Notes: generated from the letters alone by a model not told the origin. Shown: positions 6,997-16,345, numbered from the stretch's first letter. The stretch is DNA of 37,011 nucleotides from Paludibacteraceae bacterium (GCA_017480285.1 JAFVAX010000093.1:1-37011); one strand, 5' to 3'. Numbers and translations are program-made.

Positions 6997-8189
6997 GAGT
7001 TTTAGAATTACCATCTTGGTATATTCCCGAGGGCGGTTGGTTTGTACGGGATCAGGCTTGGGCACTTCAGGAGCAAGGTGTTGAAGTTCACATACTTGCG
7101 AATGTCTTGTTGCCAATAACCAAATTTCGCTGGCGGTATTTTGACTTTTTGCGCTACCCCACTCGTCCGTATTTCACTGAAGAACTAGGCATTACCATTT
7201 TGCGTCATTGGCATCGCCCTATTCCGAAAGCCAGAATATACAATATCAAAAAATGGGCTGAGCAGACGGTACAACTCTTTGATTTATACATAAGTAGATA
7301 CAGCAAGCCTGACATTATTCATGTCCATAGTGGCACTTGGGGTGCATACGCGGCAGCATTGATAAAAGCGAAACATGCTGTGCCATACATAGTTACAGAG
7401 CATCGCGGTATGTTTGGTTGTCGCTCGAAACTTGCGCGCGACTTTTTCCGCAAGGATTTTGAACCTTTTTTTATCAAAGGATTTAGCGATGCCGATATGT
7501 TAGTGCCTGTATCTGAGCAACTTATACCGAAAATGCAATCGTATCTTGAAAAAGAAGTACCAGTGAAAGTCGTTTCGAACATTGTTGATACTGATTTTTT
7601 TGTTGCTAACTCACAGGTTATCAAGCCACATAGTCCTTTTCGCTTCGTTAGTTGTAATGGTTTCTATGAGGTCAAAGGTTACGATATTTTGCTACCGGCT
7701 TTTGACGAGGTTGTGGCGCACCACCCTGATGTAAGTCTCAGATTAGTAGGCGAAAACTTCGAGAAATCGGCATTTCAACGCTTGCTAAAAAATTGCAAAA
7801 ACAAAGATAAAATATCGTTTACCGGCAAGTTGCAAGCCGATGGTGTATTGCGCGAGTTGCAAAATGCCGATGCTTTCGTAATGAGCAGTCGCGTTGAAGC
7901 CGAACCGGTATCGATTTTAGAGGCTCTTTCCGTAGGGTTGCCAATAGCCGGAACAGAAGTGATACCCCGGTACGAACTGCCTGACTCATTGGGAGTTAAA
8001 GTGCCTATAGAACAACCTGAATTATTGGCTCAGGCGATGACCTATCTGATTGAAAATTATGCAAACTATTCACCCGAAAAGGCTCACGAACATACAGTAA
8101 AAATAGCACATAAGACAGTGATTGCCAAGCAGTTGATTGAGATTTACGAAGAAGTGTTAAGCAGAGCAAGAACTGATCGAAATTGCTGA
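6993..8189 (+). CDS. Glycosyltransferase family 4
   Basis: A 398-residue GT-B glycosyltransferase that would add a sugar from a nucleotide-sugar donor to a glycan acceptor at the inner face of the membrane. The N-terminal acceptor domain begins MRVLELPSWYIPEGGWFVRD and contains IIHVHSGTWGAYAAALIKA. The C-terminal donor domain has NIVDTDFF, FVSCNGFYEVKGYDILLPAF, GKLQADGVLRELQNADAFVM and the EPVSILEALSVGLP motif (the E-x7-E region that binds the donor). The frame extends upstream to 6915, but the family N-terminus and the 4-base ATGA overlap with the preceding gene identify 6993 as the start. Confidence 0.9.
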   Translation: MRVLELPSWYIPEGGWFVRDQAWALQEQGVEVHILANVLLPITKFRWRYFDFLRYPTRPYFTEELGITILRHWHRPIPKARIYNIKKWAEQTVQLFDLYISRYSKPDIIHVHSGTWGAYAAALIKAKHAVPYIVTEHRGMFGCRSKLARDFFRKDFEPFFIKGFSDADMLVPVSEQLIPKMQSYLEKEVPVKVVSNIVDTDFFVANSQVIKPHSPFRFVSCNGFYEVKGYDILLPAFDEVVAHHPDVSLRLVGENFEKSAFQRLLKNCKNKDKISFTGKLQADGVLRELQNADAFVMSSRVEAEPVSILEALSVGLPIAGTEVIPRYELPDSLGVKVPIEQPELLAQAMTYLIENYANYSPEKAHEHTVKIAHKTVIAKQLIEIYEEVLSRARTDRNC

Positions 8190-8208
8190 TTTGATGTGAA
8201 TTAACCTT

Positions 8209-9459
8209 ATGCAAGTACCAAGAAACATACGAAGACTGAAAGAGACGAAAGTGTTAGAAAACTATTCGTTTATGACTGTTTTACAGATATTTAACGCACT
8301 AATAAGTCTTGTTATCTATCCGTATGTCATTCGCAAAGTTGGGGCAGAAGCGTATGGTGTTTATGTGTTTGCCCTTGCGATAGTCTCTTATTTTCAGATA
8401 CTTATAGATTTCGGGTTCGATTCACCGTCTGCCAAGATAGTGGTTGACAATCGCCAAGACAAAGAAAAACAATCGTTTATACTATCTGCCGTTTTTACAG
8501 CGAAACATCTGTTGCTTCTGCCGGCACTTGCGGTTTTCGGTATAATGCTCTTTGCTATTGATAACATTTACAATCATTTAGCCCTATATCTTGCTATCTT
8601 CTTGCAGGTTTATGCCAACATACTTTTCCCCTCTTGGTATTTTCAAGGTATGAAAAATATGCGAGTTGTTACTATCATTCAAATTGTTTGTCGTCTGCTC
8701 ACTATTCCGCTGATTTTCATTCTTATACGAACACCTGCTGACATTACCGTATATGCCCTTATCGTCAATGGCGGAATACTGCTTGGCGGTATCACAGCAA
8801 GCATACTGCTTTGGCATAACGGACTAAAAATCAAGTTTATATCTATAAACGAGACTATACCTTTTTTCAAAGATGCGACACCGTTTTTCCTAACTGGCTT
8901 GGCGGGCAAGTTAAAAGAAGGACTGCTCACTACGATTGTCGGTTTGGTTTTTGGAATGCGGGATGTTGCAATATATGATTTGGCACAAAAGATTGTATCT
9001 ATTCCAAGGATGTTCACCCAAAACATCAACAAAGCGTTATTCCCTGAAATACTGAGCAATCCGTTGCCTGAGAGGGTCAAAAAAGTGATGCGATATGAGC
9101 GTCTTATAGGTGTTGTGGCAAGCATTTTGATAGCGTTGTTGGGTTATCCGGCTGTCGTTTTGCTTGGTGGAAAAGATATGATTGCCGCCTTTCCGCTTGC
9201 TGTTGTTCTGAGCCTTACGATTTACTCGTGGCTTGTTGTGGGAGGGTATCTGAATTTTGTGTTTATACCACAAAAAAAATACTATTACATAACTCAAAAT
9301 CAGTTGGTTGCGATGCTATCGAGCCTATTGTTTTGCGGCATTGGATTGTTGCTAAAACAAGATATTCTTTTAGTTGCCATCGCCCTGACAATTTCTGGTT
9401 TTATGGAAATTTTATACTGTAGATTTCAAACAAATAAATTAAATATAAATATCAACTAA
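8209..9459 (+). CDS. Polysaccharide flippase (Wzx/MATE-like membrane protein)
   Basis: A 416-residue integral membrane protein of the polysaccharide-exporter (MVF/MATE-like) superfamily, which flips undecaprenyl-linked oligosaccharides across the inner membrane. The N-terminus ENYSFMTVLQIFNALISLVI, followed by the RKVGAEAYGVYVFALAIVSY signature (G.E.YG.Y), is characteristic. Hydrophobic stretches throughout are consistent with about 12 membrane segments. It lies 19 bases after the GT4 gene and 5 bases before the GT2 gene. Together they make a small polymer- or oligosaccharide-assembly module; no Wzy polymerase or chain-length regulator is visible in the window. Confidence 0.88.
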   Translation: MQVPRNIRRLKETKVLENYSFMTVLQIFNALISLVIYPYVIRKVGAEAYGVYVFALAIVSYFQILIDFGFDSPSAKIVVDNRQDKEKQSFILSAVFTAKHLLLLPALAVFGIMLFAIDNIYNHLALYLAIFLQVYANILFPSWYFQGMKNMRVVTIIQIVCRLLTIPLIFILIRTPADITVYALIVNGGILLGGITASILLWHNGLKIKFISINETIPFFKDATPFFLTGLAGKLKEGLLTTIVGLVFGMRDVAIYDLAQKIVSIPRMFTQNINKALFPEILSNPLPERVKKVMRYERLIGVVASILIALLGYPAVVLLGGKDMIAAFPLAVVLSLTIYSWLVVGGYLNFVFIPQKKYYYITQNQLVAMLSSLLFCGIGLLLKQDILLVAIALTISGFMEILYCRFQTNKLNININ

Positions 9460-9464
9460 TCAAA

Positions 9465-10430
9465 ATGTTACCTAAAATTTCAATATGTGTTCCGGTATAT
9501 GGTGTAGAGCAATACATAGCTGATTGCGCTCGCTCGCTTTTTGAACAGACATACGAAAATTTAGAATATGTTTTTGTTGATGATTGTACTGAAGATGATA
9601 GTATTTCTATTCTAAATCAAGTAGTTAAGAATTTTCCTAAGCGTCAGGCACAAGTGAAAATCCTGACTCACACCTCAAATCAAGGTCTCGCTGTTGCAAG
9701 GCGTACATCAATTGAAAATGCCACCGGCGAATACCTCACTTGTGTTGATTCTGACGACACTATTGCCCCCGATATGATTGAAACGATGTATCGCATTGCC
9801 ACAGCATCTGAAGCCGATATAGTGGTTTCGAATTGCGATATTTTATTCGATCAATCGACAGATAAACTTTTTTACCTTCATTCATTTTTTCAGGATAAAC
9901 TCCCTTTTTCTGCTTGGGGAAAACTCTTCCATAAGAGCCTATTTGCAGATAGTCAGGTTTTTACACCTAAAGGCTTGGATTATGGTGAAGACCGTCTTAT
10001 GTCACTCAAAATGCTGCTTCGCAGCAAAAAAGTGGCTTGTATTCCTAATCAGTTCTACAATTATAGGCAACGGGAGTTGTCGATTACAAGTCGGAAAAAT
10101 GAGTGGCATTTTCAATGTTTGGAGCGTTTTTGGAACGAAGCGGATAAGGCTCTGAAACCTTATTTTGATGACATTTTGAAATTAGAGAGTGACAAAAAAA
10201 GGCTTCAAGACGAAATTGCACTATGCAAGATAAAAGACAAAACCAAACTCATGCTTTCTGTTAAAAGTAATAAAATACGAAAGCAATTTGCTGATTTATA
10301 CCGAGATGAGGAAACTCAACACATGAAGATGCTAACTCGCGGATATTGGCTGATGAGTCATTTGGTGCATTATCACCTCTGGGGCTTGATAAGCATTTAT
10401 CAATTGTATATCAATAGTTTAGATAAATAG
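9465..10430 (+). CDS. Glycosyltransferase family 2
   Basis: A 321-residue GT-A glycosyltransferase. The nucleotide-binding N-terminus is ISICVPVYGVEQYIADCARS with FVDDCTEDDS. The metal-binding DxD-type motif is CVDSDDTIAPDMI near residue 95. The acceptor side includes FSAWGKLFHKSLF and GEDRLMSLKML, typical of bacterial surface-polysaccharide transferases. The C-terminal ~100 residues are lysine-rich and predicted helical, ending in a hydrophobic stretch. It is the last glycan gene of the operon. Sugar specificity cannot be inferred. Confidence 0.9.
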   Translation: MLPKISICVPVYGVEQYIADCARSLFEQTYENLEYVFVDDCTEDDSISILNQVVKNFPKRQAQVKILTHTSNQGLAVARRTSIENATGEYLTCVDSDDTIAPDMIETMYRIATASEADIVVSNCDILFDQSTDKLFYLHSFFQDKLPFSAWGKLFHKSLFADSQVFTPKGLDYGEDRLMSLKMLLRSKKVACIPNQFYNYRQRELSITSRKNEWHFQCLERFWNEADKALKPYFDDILKLESDKKRLQDEIALCKIKDKTKLMLSVKSNKIRKQFADLYRDEETQHMKMLTRGYWLMSHLVHYHLWGLISIYQLYINSLDK

Positions 10431-10466
10431 AAACATTTTGCTGATATTGGCTAAAACACTTGTGAG

Positions 10467-11045
10467 ATGAAAACGCCTTCGATTATAGTACCCGCTGATT
10501 TACAGCAAGTTCTGCTTCATGCTTGTTGCGCTCCGTGTTCATCGGCAATAGTGGAATGGCTGTTTTTACACAACATTAAGCCGACAATCTTTTATTTTAA
10601 TCCGAACATCTACCCGAAAGAAGAATACGAAATACGCAAAAATGAGAGCAAGCGCCACGCTGAAAGTCTTGGTATTCAGTGGATTGATGGTGATTATGAC
10701 CATTCGGCTTGGCTAAGTTCTATTTGTGGTTTAGAAAACGAGCCTGAACGAGGTTTGAGATGTGAGCAATGCTTCTATTTAAGGCTTTTGAAAACCGCAC
10801 AAGTAGCTAAAAACAAAGGTTTTACACACTTTGCCACTACCCTCGCCTCCTCGCGTTGGAAAAGTCTTGAACAGATAAACAGAGCCGGTCAGCGAGCGTC
10901 TGAAGAAACAGGAAATGTCCGGTTTTGGGCACAAAACTGGCGAAAAGATGGCTTGCAAGAGCGTAGAAATCAGTTGCTTAAAGAATATGGGTTTTATAAT
11001 CAGCAATACTGCGGTTGTGAATTTTCAATTGTAAAAAAGCAGTAA
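10467..11045 (+). CDS. queH: Epoxyqueuosine reductase QueH
   Basis: Catalyses the last step of queuosine synthesis, reducing epoxyqueuosine in the wobble position of tRNAs. It is the iron-sulfur QueH (former DUF208) enzyme that replaces QueG in many bacteria. At 192 residues it has all the family's cysteine motifs: LLHACCAPCSS (Cys20, Cys21, Cys24), GLRCEQCFYLRL and QQYCGCEFS near the C-terminus. YFNPNIYPKEEYEIR and TTLASSRWKSLEQIN are also family-conserved. It begins 36 bases after the GT2 gene and is probably co-transcribed with it, although it has no obvious link to surface glycans. Confidence 0.93.
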   Translation: MKTPSIIVPADLQQVLLHACCAPCSSAIVEWLFLHNIKPTIFYFNPNIYPKEEYEIRKNESKRHAESLGIQWIDGDYDHSAWLSSICGLENEPERGLRCEQCFYLRLLKTAQVAKNKGFTHFATTLASSRWKSLEQINRAGQRASEETGNVRFWAQNWRKDGLQERRNQLLKEYGFYNQQYCGCEFSIVKKQ

Positions 11046-11070
11046 TGTCAATTGTAAAAAGGCAGTAATG
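11025..11070 (+). repeat. 23-bp tandem duplication across the queH stop codon
   Basis: Two adjacent copies (11025-11047 and 11048-11070) of TCAATTGTAAAAARGCAGTAATG differ at one base. The first copy contains the last queH codons and its TAA. The second copy is untranslated. Confidence 0.85.
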
Positions 11071-11155
11071 TGTCTTTTTCTTGCAGAAAAGAGATTTATT
11101 GAGCACTTTGAAGCCGTTTGTTGCAAAAAGTGGAAAGTACTGAAAAATAATTTAT

Positions 11156-11163
11156 TATCTTTG
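11156..11163 (+). promoter_or_regulatory. -7 promoter element upstream of PrmC-like ORF
   Basis: TATCTTTG followed by C is a perfect -7 element, 43 nt before the ATG at 11207. I see no TTTG at the -33 distance. It suggests the short ORF downstream is, or was, transcribed. Confidence 0.5.
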
Positions 11164-11206
11164 CAAACGAATAATAAAACAGCATTTTTCACTAACAATT
11201 GCTCAA

Positions 11207-11584
11207 ATGCACCCTGTTTTAGTAGAAATATCTAAATATCTTGATTTCGTTCCACGCGAGAATGTTGAGTATGAGGCATTATTTGTGCTATATGAGGTTG
11301 TCGGGATGACCGAAGCCGACCTTATTTTTGTCAAGAGTATCGAACTCAACAGGCGTGAAAAAAAGGCTTTCAGGGAGATTCTTGAAATTCTGAAAGCCAA
11401 ATATGCATATCTGCAAACGACTGCAGAATACTTATATCTGACGGGTGAAAACTTATCTCTGACAGATGAAAATTTACTTCTAACAGATGAAAATTTACTT
11501 CTAACAGATGAAAATTTAATTCTAACAGATGAAAACTTATTTTTGACGGATGAAAACTTATTTTTGTCGGATGAAGAGGTTGAT
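11207..11584 (+). pseudogene. PrmC N-terminal-domain-like fragment with heptapeptide repeat tail
   Basis: The first ~70 residues from ATG 11207 (YEALFVLYEVVGMTEADLIF, then IELNRREKKAFREILEILKA) resemble the helical N-terminal domain of PrmC/HemK, the methyltransferase that modifies the GGQ glutamine of release factors. The catalytic domain with its NPPY motif is absent. Instead the frame enters seven 7-residue repeats (LTDENLx) and then stays open to 12544 only as antisense of der, which is strongly conserved and certainly coding. I therefore mark 11207-11584 as the supportable part; the true C-terminus is unclear. The repeat codons vary mostly at synonymous sites in this frame, which hints that it has been translated. 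It could be a decayed prmC, a small new gene, or a chance ORF. The family assignment is from memory of PrmC sequences and is moderate at best. Confidence 0.4.
11438..11584 (+). repeat. 21-bp tandem repeat, seven units, encoding LTDENLx
   Basis: Seven consecutive 21-base units start at 11438. In the plus frame they read LTGENLS, LTDENLL (twice), LTDENLI, LTDENLF (twice) and LSDEEVD. Differences between central units are mainly synonymous (CTG/CTA/TTG, ACA/ACG, AAT/AAC). The last units overlap the der stop codon at 11558-11560. Confidence 0.9.
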
Positions 11585-12871
11585 GGGCGTTCCTGTGAAG
11601 TTCCACCAGTTGCGCAGCTTGTTCTCAAGGAACCTGCGATATGGCTCTTTGACATATTGAGGCAGGTTGGCGAAGAAAACAAACGATGGGATAAGCGTGT
11701 TCGGCAGTTGGGTTACATACTTGATTTTTATGTACTTACCCTTTGTTGCCGGTGGCGGATAGTTCTCTATAAGCGGCAGAAACATCTCGTTGAGCTTGGC
11801 AGTAGGAATCTTGCGCTGCCTGTTTTCATAGACATCAAGAGCCGTCTCAATAACTTTGAAAATACGTTGTTTGGTGAGTGCCGACGAGAATATAATGGGG
11901 AAGTCGGTGAAGGGTGCCAAACGCTCGCGGATAGCCTGTTCGAAATGCTTGATGGCAGCCGTGGACTTGTCTTCCACCAAATCCCATTTATTGACTACCA
12001 CAACCAGTCCCTTTTTGTTTTTTTGAATAACAGAGAATATATTAAGGTCCTGACTTTCAATACCTCGCGTGGCATCAATAAGCAAGAGGCATACATCAGC
12101 ATTCTCAATGGCACGGATACTGCGAACAACACTATAATACTCAAGGTCTTCCTGTACTTTTGCTTTCTTTCTAATGCCCGCAGTATCAACAAGATAGAAG
12201 TCTTTTCCGAACTTATTGTAGCGTGTGTAAATCGAGTCGCGGGTTGTTCCGGCAACATCTGTAACAATAGTCCTCTCCTCGCCCATGAGAGCATTCAGAA
12301 GCGACGACTTGCCGGCATTAGGTCTGCCCACGATAGCAAAACGGGGCAACTCGGACTCAATATCATTATCTTTATCGGGGTTGAAACGCGCCACAATCTC
12401 GTCAAGCAGTTCGCCCGTACCCAAGCCGTTTACTGCCGAGAAAATATACGGTTCGCCGAGTCCCAGAATATAGAACTCCGATGCCTGATATTGCATATCG
12501 AATGTATCGCACTTATTTATAGCAAGAACAACAGGTTTGCCTGACTGTCTTAAGAGGTGTGCCACTTCGCGGTCAAACTCCGTAACACCTTGTTGCACAT
12601 CGCATACGAGCAAGACCACATCTGATTCCGAGATGGCAAGATTAACCTGACGATTTATCTCTGACTCAAAGACATCATCGGAATTGACTACCCATCCGCC
12701 GGTATCCACAACAGAGAACTCGCGCCCGTTCCAACTTGACTTGCCGTATTGCCGGTCGCGCGTCGTTCCGGCTGCTTCATTGACTATCGCCCTGCGCGTA
12801 CCCGTAAGGCGGTTGAATAAGGTCGATTTCCCAACATTAGGACGACCTACTATCGCTAAAACATTTGCCAT
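11558..12871 (-). CDS. der: Ribosome-associated GTPase Der (EngA)
   Basis: An essential GTPase for 50S subunit maturation, with two tandem G domains and a C-terminal KH-like domain. At 437 residues it has the usual length. G domain 1 has [14 protein letters not shown] (G1), [10 protein letters not shown] (G2), DTGGW (G3) and NKCD (G4). G domain 2 repeats these as [34 protein letters not shown] and NKWDLVE. The KH part includes [15 protein letters not shown] and [19 protein letters not shown]. Its start is 17 bases after the fbp stop, so fbp-der is an operon. The 3' end runs into a 21-bp tandem repeat belonging to a plus-strand ORF. Confidence 0.97.
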   Translation of the reverse strand: MANVLAIVGRPNVGKSTLFNRLTGTRRAIVNEAAGTTRDRQYGKSSWNGREFSVVDTGGWVVNSDDVFESEINRQVNLAISESDVVLLVCDVQQGVTEFDREVAHLLRQSGKPVVLAINKCDTFDMQYQASEFYILGLGEPYIFSAVNGLGTGELLDEIVARFNPDKDNDIESELPRFAIVGRPNAGKSSLLNALMGEERTIVTDVAGTTRDSIYTRYNKFGKDFYLVDTAGIRKKAKVQEDLEYYSVVRSIRAIENADVCLLLIDATRGIESQDLNIFSVIQKNKKGLVVVVNKWDLVEDKSTAAIKHFEQAIRERLAPFTDFPIIFSSALTKQRIFKVIETALDVYENRQRKIPTAKLNEMFLPLIENYPPPATKGKYIKIKYVTQLPNTLIPSFVFFANLPQYVKEPYRRFLENKLRNWWNFTGTPINLFIRQK

Positions 12872-12888
12872 AGTTATTTGATTTATAA

Positions 12889-14883
12889 TTAGTTATCTTT
12901 TTCTCTAATAATGCCGTTTTCGTAGGCAGAAACCAGGTTTTTAAGATTTTCAACCTGCTCCTGCAAACTCTTGCCTAAATCGGTATCACGCACACGAATA
13001 CGATGCCCGGTGAAGTCCTGAAGTTGAATGCGGGTGTGAATATCTGCCCCTGACTTGATGGCTTCCTGACGGGACTCAAACATCTCATGTTCAACAAGTT
13101 GGATACCGTGACTATTATAAATAAGCGTATAACCTGCAATACCCGTTTTTTCTTGATAGGGCTTGCTAAATCCACCATCGATGACGAACCTTTTTCCGTC
13201 AGCCCGCATCGGTGTTTCGCCTTTTATTGTGCGAACGGGTATATGACCATTCACAATTCGCCCTTCGCGAGGATCAATGCCAAATTCCAATAGGATTTTC
13301 TCGCATATATGTCGCTGATTAGCAAGTTCATAATAAGCACCTTTGACTTCTTTCTGCAGAGATTTGTCGGCAATGAAATATCGTTCGAAAGTGGTCATTT
13401 TGTCTTTATTATACAGTGGCGAACCGTTTCCGCACCACAGATACCACATATAATCAAGTGAATCAAAGGCAGTTGCAGTTTTTCCACGACCATAATAAGC
13501 ATCTCGTATCACTTCGTCAACACGATCCATAAGTGCCTTGCCTTTGACACGCTTTCCGCAAACATCAACTTCCATAAAACTACCATCTGCGTTCATGGGA
13601 AGAGCTGCGTGAAAAAGTAGGAAGTTATTGTGGCACAAGCAGATAGAACCATGTTGATACAGGCATTTCAGGTGTTTCTGCAAGCGTTCGGACTTACGGA
13701 ACGAACGAGCCAACTGCTCCATCAATGCTTGTTCTTCAACCGACAGATTATAAGGGTGTTGCGGGTCAATGGTTGGCAGATTGGTATCTAACATATCATA
13801 TTTCTTGCCACCAATGAGTATAGCAATCGCTTTGCCGTTTTGCCATTGAATCTTGTCAAGCATAAGACGGTCGTTCATCTCATATTCGGGATGTCGCAAA
13901 ATGGTCTGTCCTTCAAGTTTGAACTGTATGATTGATATGGCTTTATGCATTTTTGCCATCAGTGTGGCAGAGCGTTTTAAGCGGGGGTTATTTTCAAAAT
14001 CTTTGGTTTGGAAAACGGTGCATGGGTCGTTGCCATAAGTGTCAAGCGCAAAGGTAGCAAGTGGTAGAAGATTGATTCCATAGCCTTCTTCCAAAGTTTC
14101 GATATTGACATAACGAATTGATACTCTGAGTACTGTAGCAATAAGTGCCCAGTTGCCGGCAGCGGCTCCCATCCATTCAATATCGTGGTTGCCCCACTGA
14201 ATATCGAAATTATGGTAGGTTGAGAGAATCTCCATTATCTTTTCAGCCCCCGGTCCTCGGTCGAACACATCACCCACAACATGCAGAGCATCAATGGCAA
14301 ACGAGTGAATAAGGTAGCAGATTGCAATAATGAGTTGCTCCGCCCGTCCGGACTCAATTATGGCATCAATGATAGCATTAAAATATATGGTGCGATCTTT
14401 TTCGGTAGTGGACTCATGTAGCAGTTCTTCAATGACATACGCATAGTCGTGTGGCAATAGTTTGCGCACTTTCGAGCGTGTATATTTGACTGTAACCGCC
14501 CGTGCCACTTCAACAATCTGGTTGAGCCGTGTCTTGTAGAAATTCAAAAGTGTGCCATCTTGCTCACGCTCAGGGCGTTCCATATCAAGACGCTCGTCGG
14601 GATAATAGATAAGTGCGCAAAGTGCCCTTTTTTCCGACTCCGACATCGTATCACCGTAGAGGTCATCGACTTTGCGACGGATGACCCCCGATGCGTTTTT
14701 AACCATGTGAATAAACTCCGACGAAGCACCATGCAGGTCGCTCACAAAATGCTCCGTACCCTTAGGTAACGACATGATTGCCTGCAAGTTAATGATTTCG
14801 GTTATGGCAGAATTGCTATTCGGAAATTTCTCGGACAGCAATCGCAAATACCTTTCGTCAGTTTTTAATTCGTTTTTATCCAT
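12889..14883 (-). CDS. fbp: Fructose-1,6-bisphosphatase class III
   Basis: A gluconeogenic enzyme that hydrolyses fructose-1,6-bisphosphate to fructose-6-phosphate. It is the large class III type with a calcineurin-like metallophosphatase core, found in Firmicutes and Bacteroidales and unrelated to the E. coli enzyme. It is 664 residues, within the family's usual length. Metal-ligand motifs are visible: [39 protein letters not shown] and, later, [15 protein letters not shown] and NGHIPV. It is co-directional with der and 17 bases upstream of it. Upstream (14905-15000) lie three REP-like repeats; no TAnnTTTG promoter is evident, so its promoter is undefined. Confidence 0.96.
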   Translation of the reverse strand: MDKNELKTDERYLRLLSEKFPNSNSAITEIINLQAIMSLPKGTEHFVSDLHGASSEFIHMVKNASGVIRRKVDDLYGDTMSESEKRALCALIYYPDERLDMERPEREQDGTLLNFYKTRLNQIVEVARAVTVKYTRSKVRKLLPHDYAYVIEELLHESTTEKDRTIYFNAIIDAIIESGRAEQLIIAICYLIHSFAIDALHVVGDVFDRGPGAEKIMEILSTYHNFDIQWGNHDIEWMGAAAGNWALIATVLRVSIRYVNIETLEEGYGINLLPLATFALDTYGNDPCTVFQTKDFENNPRLKRSATLMAKMHKAISIIQFKLEGQTILRHPEYEMNDRLMLDKIQWQNGKAIAILIGGKKYDMLDTNLPTIDPQHPYNLSVEEQALMEQLARSFRKSERLQKHLKCLYQHGSICLCHNNFLLFHAALPMNADGSFMEVDVCGKRVKGKALMDRVDEVIRDAYYGRGKTATAFDSLDYMWYLWCGNGSPLYNKDKMTTFERYFIADKSLQKEVKGAYYELANQRHICEKILLEFGIDPREGRIVNGHIPVRTIKGETPMRADGKRFVIDGGFSKPYQEKTGIAGYTLIYNSHGIQLVEHEMFESRQEAIKSGADIHTRIQLQDFTGHRIRVRDTDLGKSLQEQVENLKNLVSAYENGIIREKDN

Positions 14884-14904
14884 GGTCTTATGGTTTACTA
14901 TTTT

Positions 14905-15000
14905 AATGAGGACTTGAAATTCCGACCTTCGTCGGAATGAGGACTTGAGATTCCGACCTTCGTCGGAATGAGGACTTGAGATTCCGACCTTCGTTGGAAT
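14905..15000. repeat. Three 31-bp tandem units of the REP-like palindrome
   Basis: Units start at 14905, 14936 and 14967 with an exact 31-base period. Each contains ATTCCGAC-CTTC-GTCGGAAT (14919-14938, 14950-14969, 14981-15000; the last has GTTGGAAT). Compared with copies elsewhere, both stem arms have changed together (CTGAC/GTCAG to CCGAC/GTCGG). The array fills most of the gap between coaBC and fbp. It is not a CRISPR: the intervening sequence is identical rather than variable. Confidence 0.9.
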
Positions 15001-15007
15001 GAGGGTG

Positions 15008-16297
15008 CTACCTGATACATGTCAGAATAGCATTCACAATATCGCAAGCTACTGATTCTTTGCTCTTTAACTCAAACTCTTGTCGTTTACCATCTTTGAA
15101 AAGCAGAGTAATCTTATTGGTATCCGTTCCAAATCCGGCACCATTGTCGGCAAGCGAGTTGAGCACTATCATATCCAAATTTTTGCTCTCAAGTTTCTTT
15201 TGGGCATTACTAATCTCGTTATCCGTTTCAAGAGCAAAGCCTACAAGCAATTGGTTTTCTTTCTTTTGCTTACCTAACCGGGCGGCAATATCTTTTGTCG
15301 CTTTGAGTTCTAACGAGTATTCAGCATCGTGTCGTTTGAGTTTCGTAAGGCTCGTTTCGGCAGGTGTATAATCTGCCACGGCAGCACAAAGAATCGTTAT
15401 ATCAGCGTCTGCAAAGAGTTGAGTTGCAGCATTATACATCTGCTCGGCAGACTCAACACTGACTATTTTCAAATTGTCAAGATCGACTTTTGAGTGCTCA
15501 ATCACCGACTTTTCCACCGGTCCGGAAACAACTGTAACTTCTGCTCCAAGACGCTGACATACAGCGGATAATGCATATCCCATCTTGCCTGTTGAGAAAT
15601 TGGAAATATATCTCACAGGGTCAATTCGCTCAACCGTAGGTCCGGCGGTTAGTAGTACTTTTTTGCCTTTCAAAAGACTGCTACAAACTGCGTTTTCGTT
15701 AGAAAAAATCGAATCTGTTTTACTTATATTCTTTTGGTTTTCAAGCACTTCGACTATCTTTCCGAATATCTCATCCACTTCCGGCATTCTGCCCTGCCCT
15801 GTTACGCCGCATGCAAGTTCGCCTTCTTGAGTTGCCATAACAGTGCAGTGCGGGAAATCGCTAAGTCGTTGTAAATTAGCCTGTGTAGCCGGATGTAGGA
15901 GCATATTCTGATTCATAGCCGGCACTATCAACACCGGCTTAAGCATTGCTAAAAAGGTGGTTGTCAGGGCATTGTCGGCAATACCGTTAGCGAACTTGCC
16001 AATACAATTTGCCGTACAGGGTGCAACAACCATCAAATCTGCCCAATCAGGCAGGCTTATATGTTCCGTTTCGTGTTCGTTGTGCGGGGCAAAAACATCG
16101 GTATAGACCTTGTTGTTGCTCAATGTCTCAAGCGTTACGGGCGTTACAAACTGCAAGGCGTTTTCCGTACAGACGACACGAACCTCTGCACCGGCCTTTC
16201 GCAAAAGGCGGATGAGTAGCGGAATTTTGTAAGCGGCTATACCACCGCTTATGCCAACGAGTATATGCTTACCCTTAAGTTGCATAATACTAACCAT
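15008..16297 (-). CDS. coaBC: Bifunctional phosphopantothenoylcysteine decarboxylase / phosphopantothenate-cysteine ligase
   Basis: Carries out two steps of coenzyme A synthesis: CTP-dependent joining of 4'-phosphopantothenate and cysteine (CoaB, C-terminal), and FMN-dependent decarboxylation of the product (CoaC, N-terminal). It is 429 residues. The CoaC half has GKHILVGISGGIAAYK, then HISLPDWADLMVVAPCTANC (catalytic His and FMN site), PAMNQNM and the CGVTGQGRMPE loop. The CoaB half begins near residue 213 with KKVLLTAGPTVERIDPVRYI, then SNFSTGKMGYA and VGFALETDNE. The ATG at 16285 (MQLKGKH) is a likely alternative start. It follows the omega-like gene, from which a hairpin terminator (16302-16334) partly separates it. 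Confidence 0.95.
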   Translation of the reverse strand: MVSIMQLKGKHILVGISGGIAAYKIPLLIRLLRKAGAEVRVVCTENALQFVTPVTLETLSNNKVYTDVFAPHNEHETEHISLPDWADLMVVAPCTANCIGKFANGIADNALTTTFLAMLKPVLIVPAMNQNMLLHPATQANLQRLSDFPHCTVMATQEGELACGVTGQGRMPEVDEIFGKIVEVLENQKNISKTDSIFSNENAVCSSLLKGKKVLLTAGPTVERIDPVRYISNFSTGKMGYALSAVCQRLGAEVTVVSGPVEKSVIEHSKVDLDNLKIVSVESAEQMYNAATQLFADADITILCAAVADYTPAETSLTKLKRHDAEYSLELKATKDIAARLGKQKKENQLLVGFALETDNEISNAQKKLESKNLDMIVLNSLADNGAGFGTDTNKITLLFKDGKRQEFELKSKESVACDIVNAILTCIR

Positions 16298-16301
16298 TTA
16301 C

Positions 16302-16334
16302 AAAATAGCGTAACTTTTGGGGTTACGCTATTTT
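16302..16334 (-). terminator. Hairpin between the omega-like gene and coaBC
   Basis: A perfect 13-bp stem, AAAATAGCGTAAC (16302-16314) with GTTACGCTATTTT (16322-16334), has a 7-nt loop. A and T runs flank both sides. In the minus direction it lies just past the omega-like stop and just before the coaBC start, so it could terminate or attenuate the bamD-omega transcript before coaBC. Confidence 0.75.
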
Positions 16335-16345
16335 TTTATTCTTAA

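Noticed and set aside
11585..12544. Continuation of the plus-strand ORF (to 445 codons) opposite der
   Set aside because: The opposite strand encodes the full conserved Der GTPase; the antisense translation shows no family features. Only the part before 11585 is kept, as a possible fragment.
14905..15000. Possible CRISPR array (31-bp period)
   Set aside because: The sequences between palindromes are identical, there are no variable spacers and no cas genes; it is a tandem REP-like repeat. The same reasoning excludes 27269-27398.
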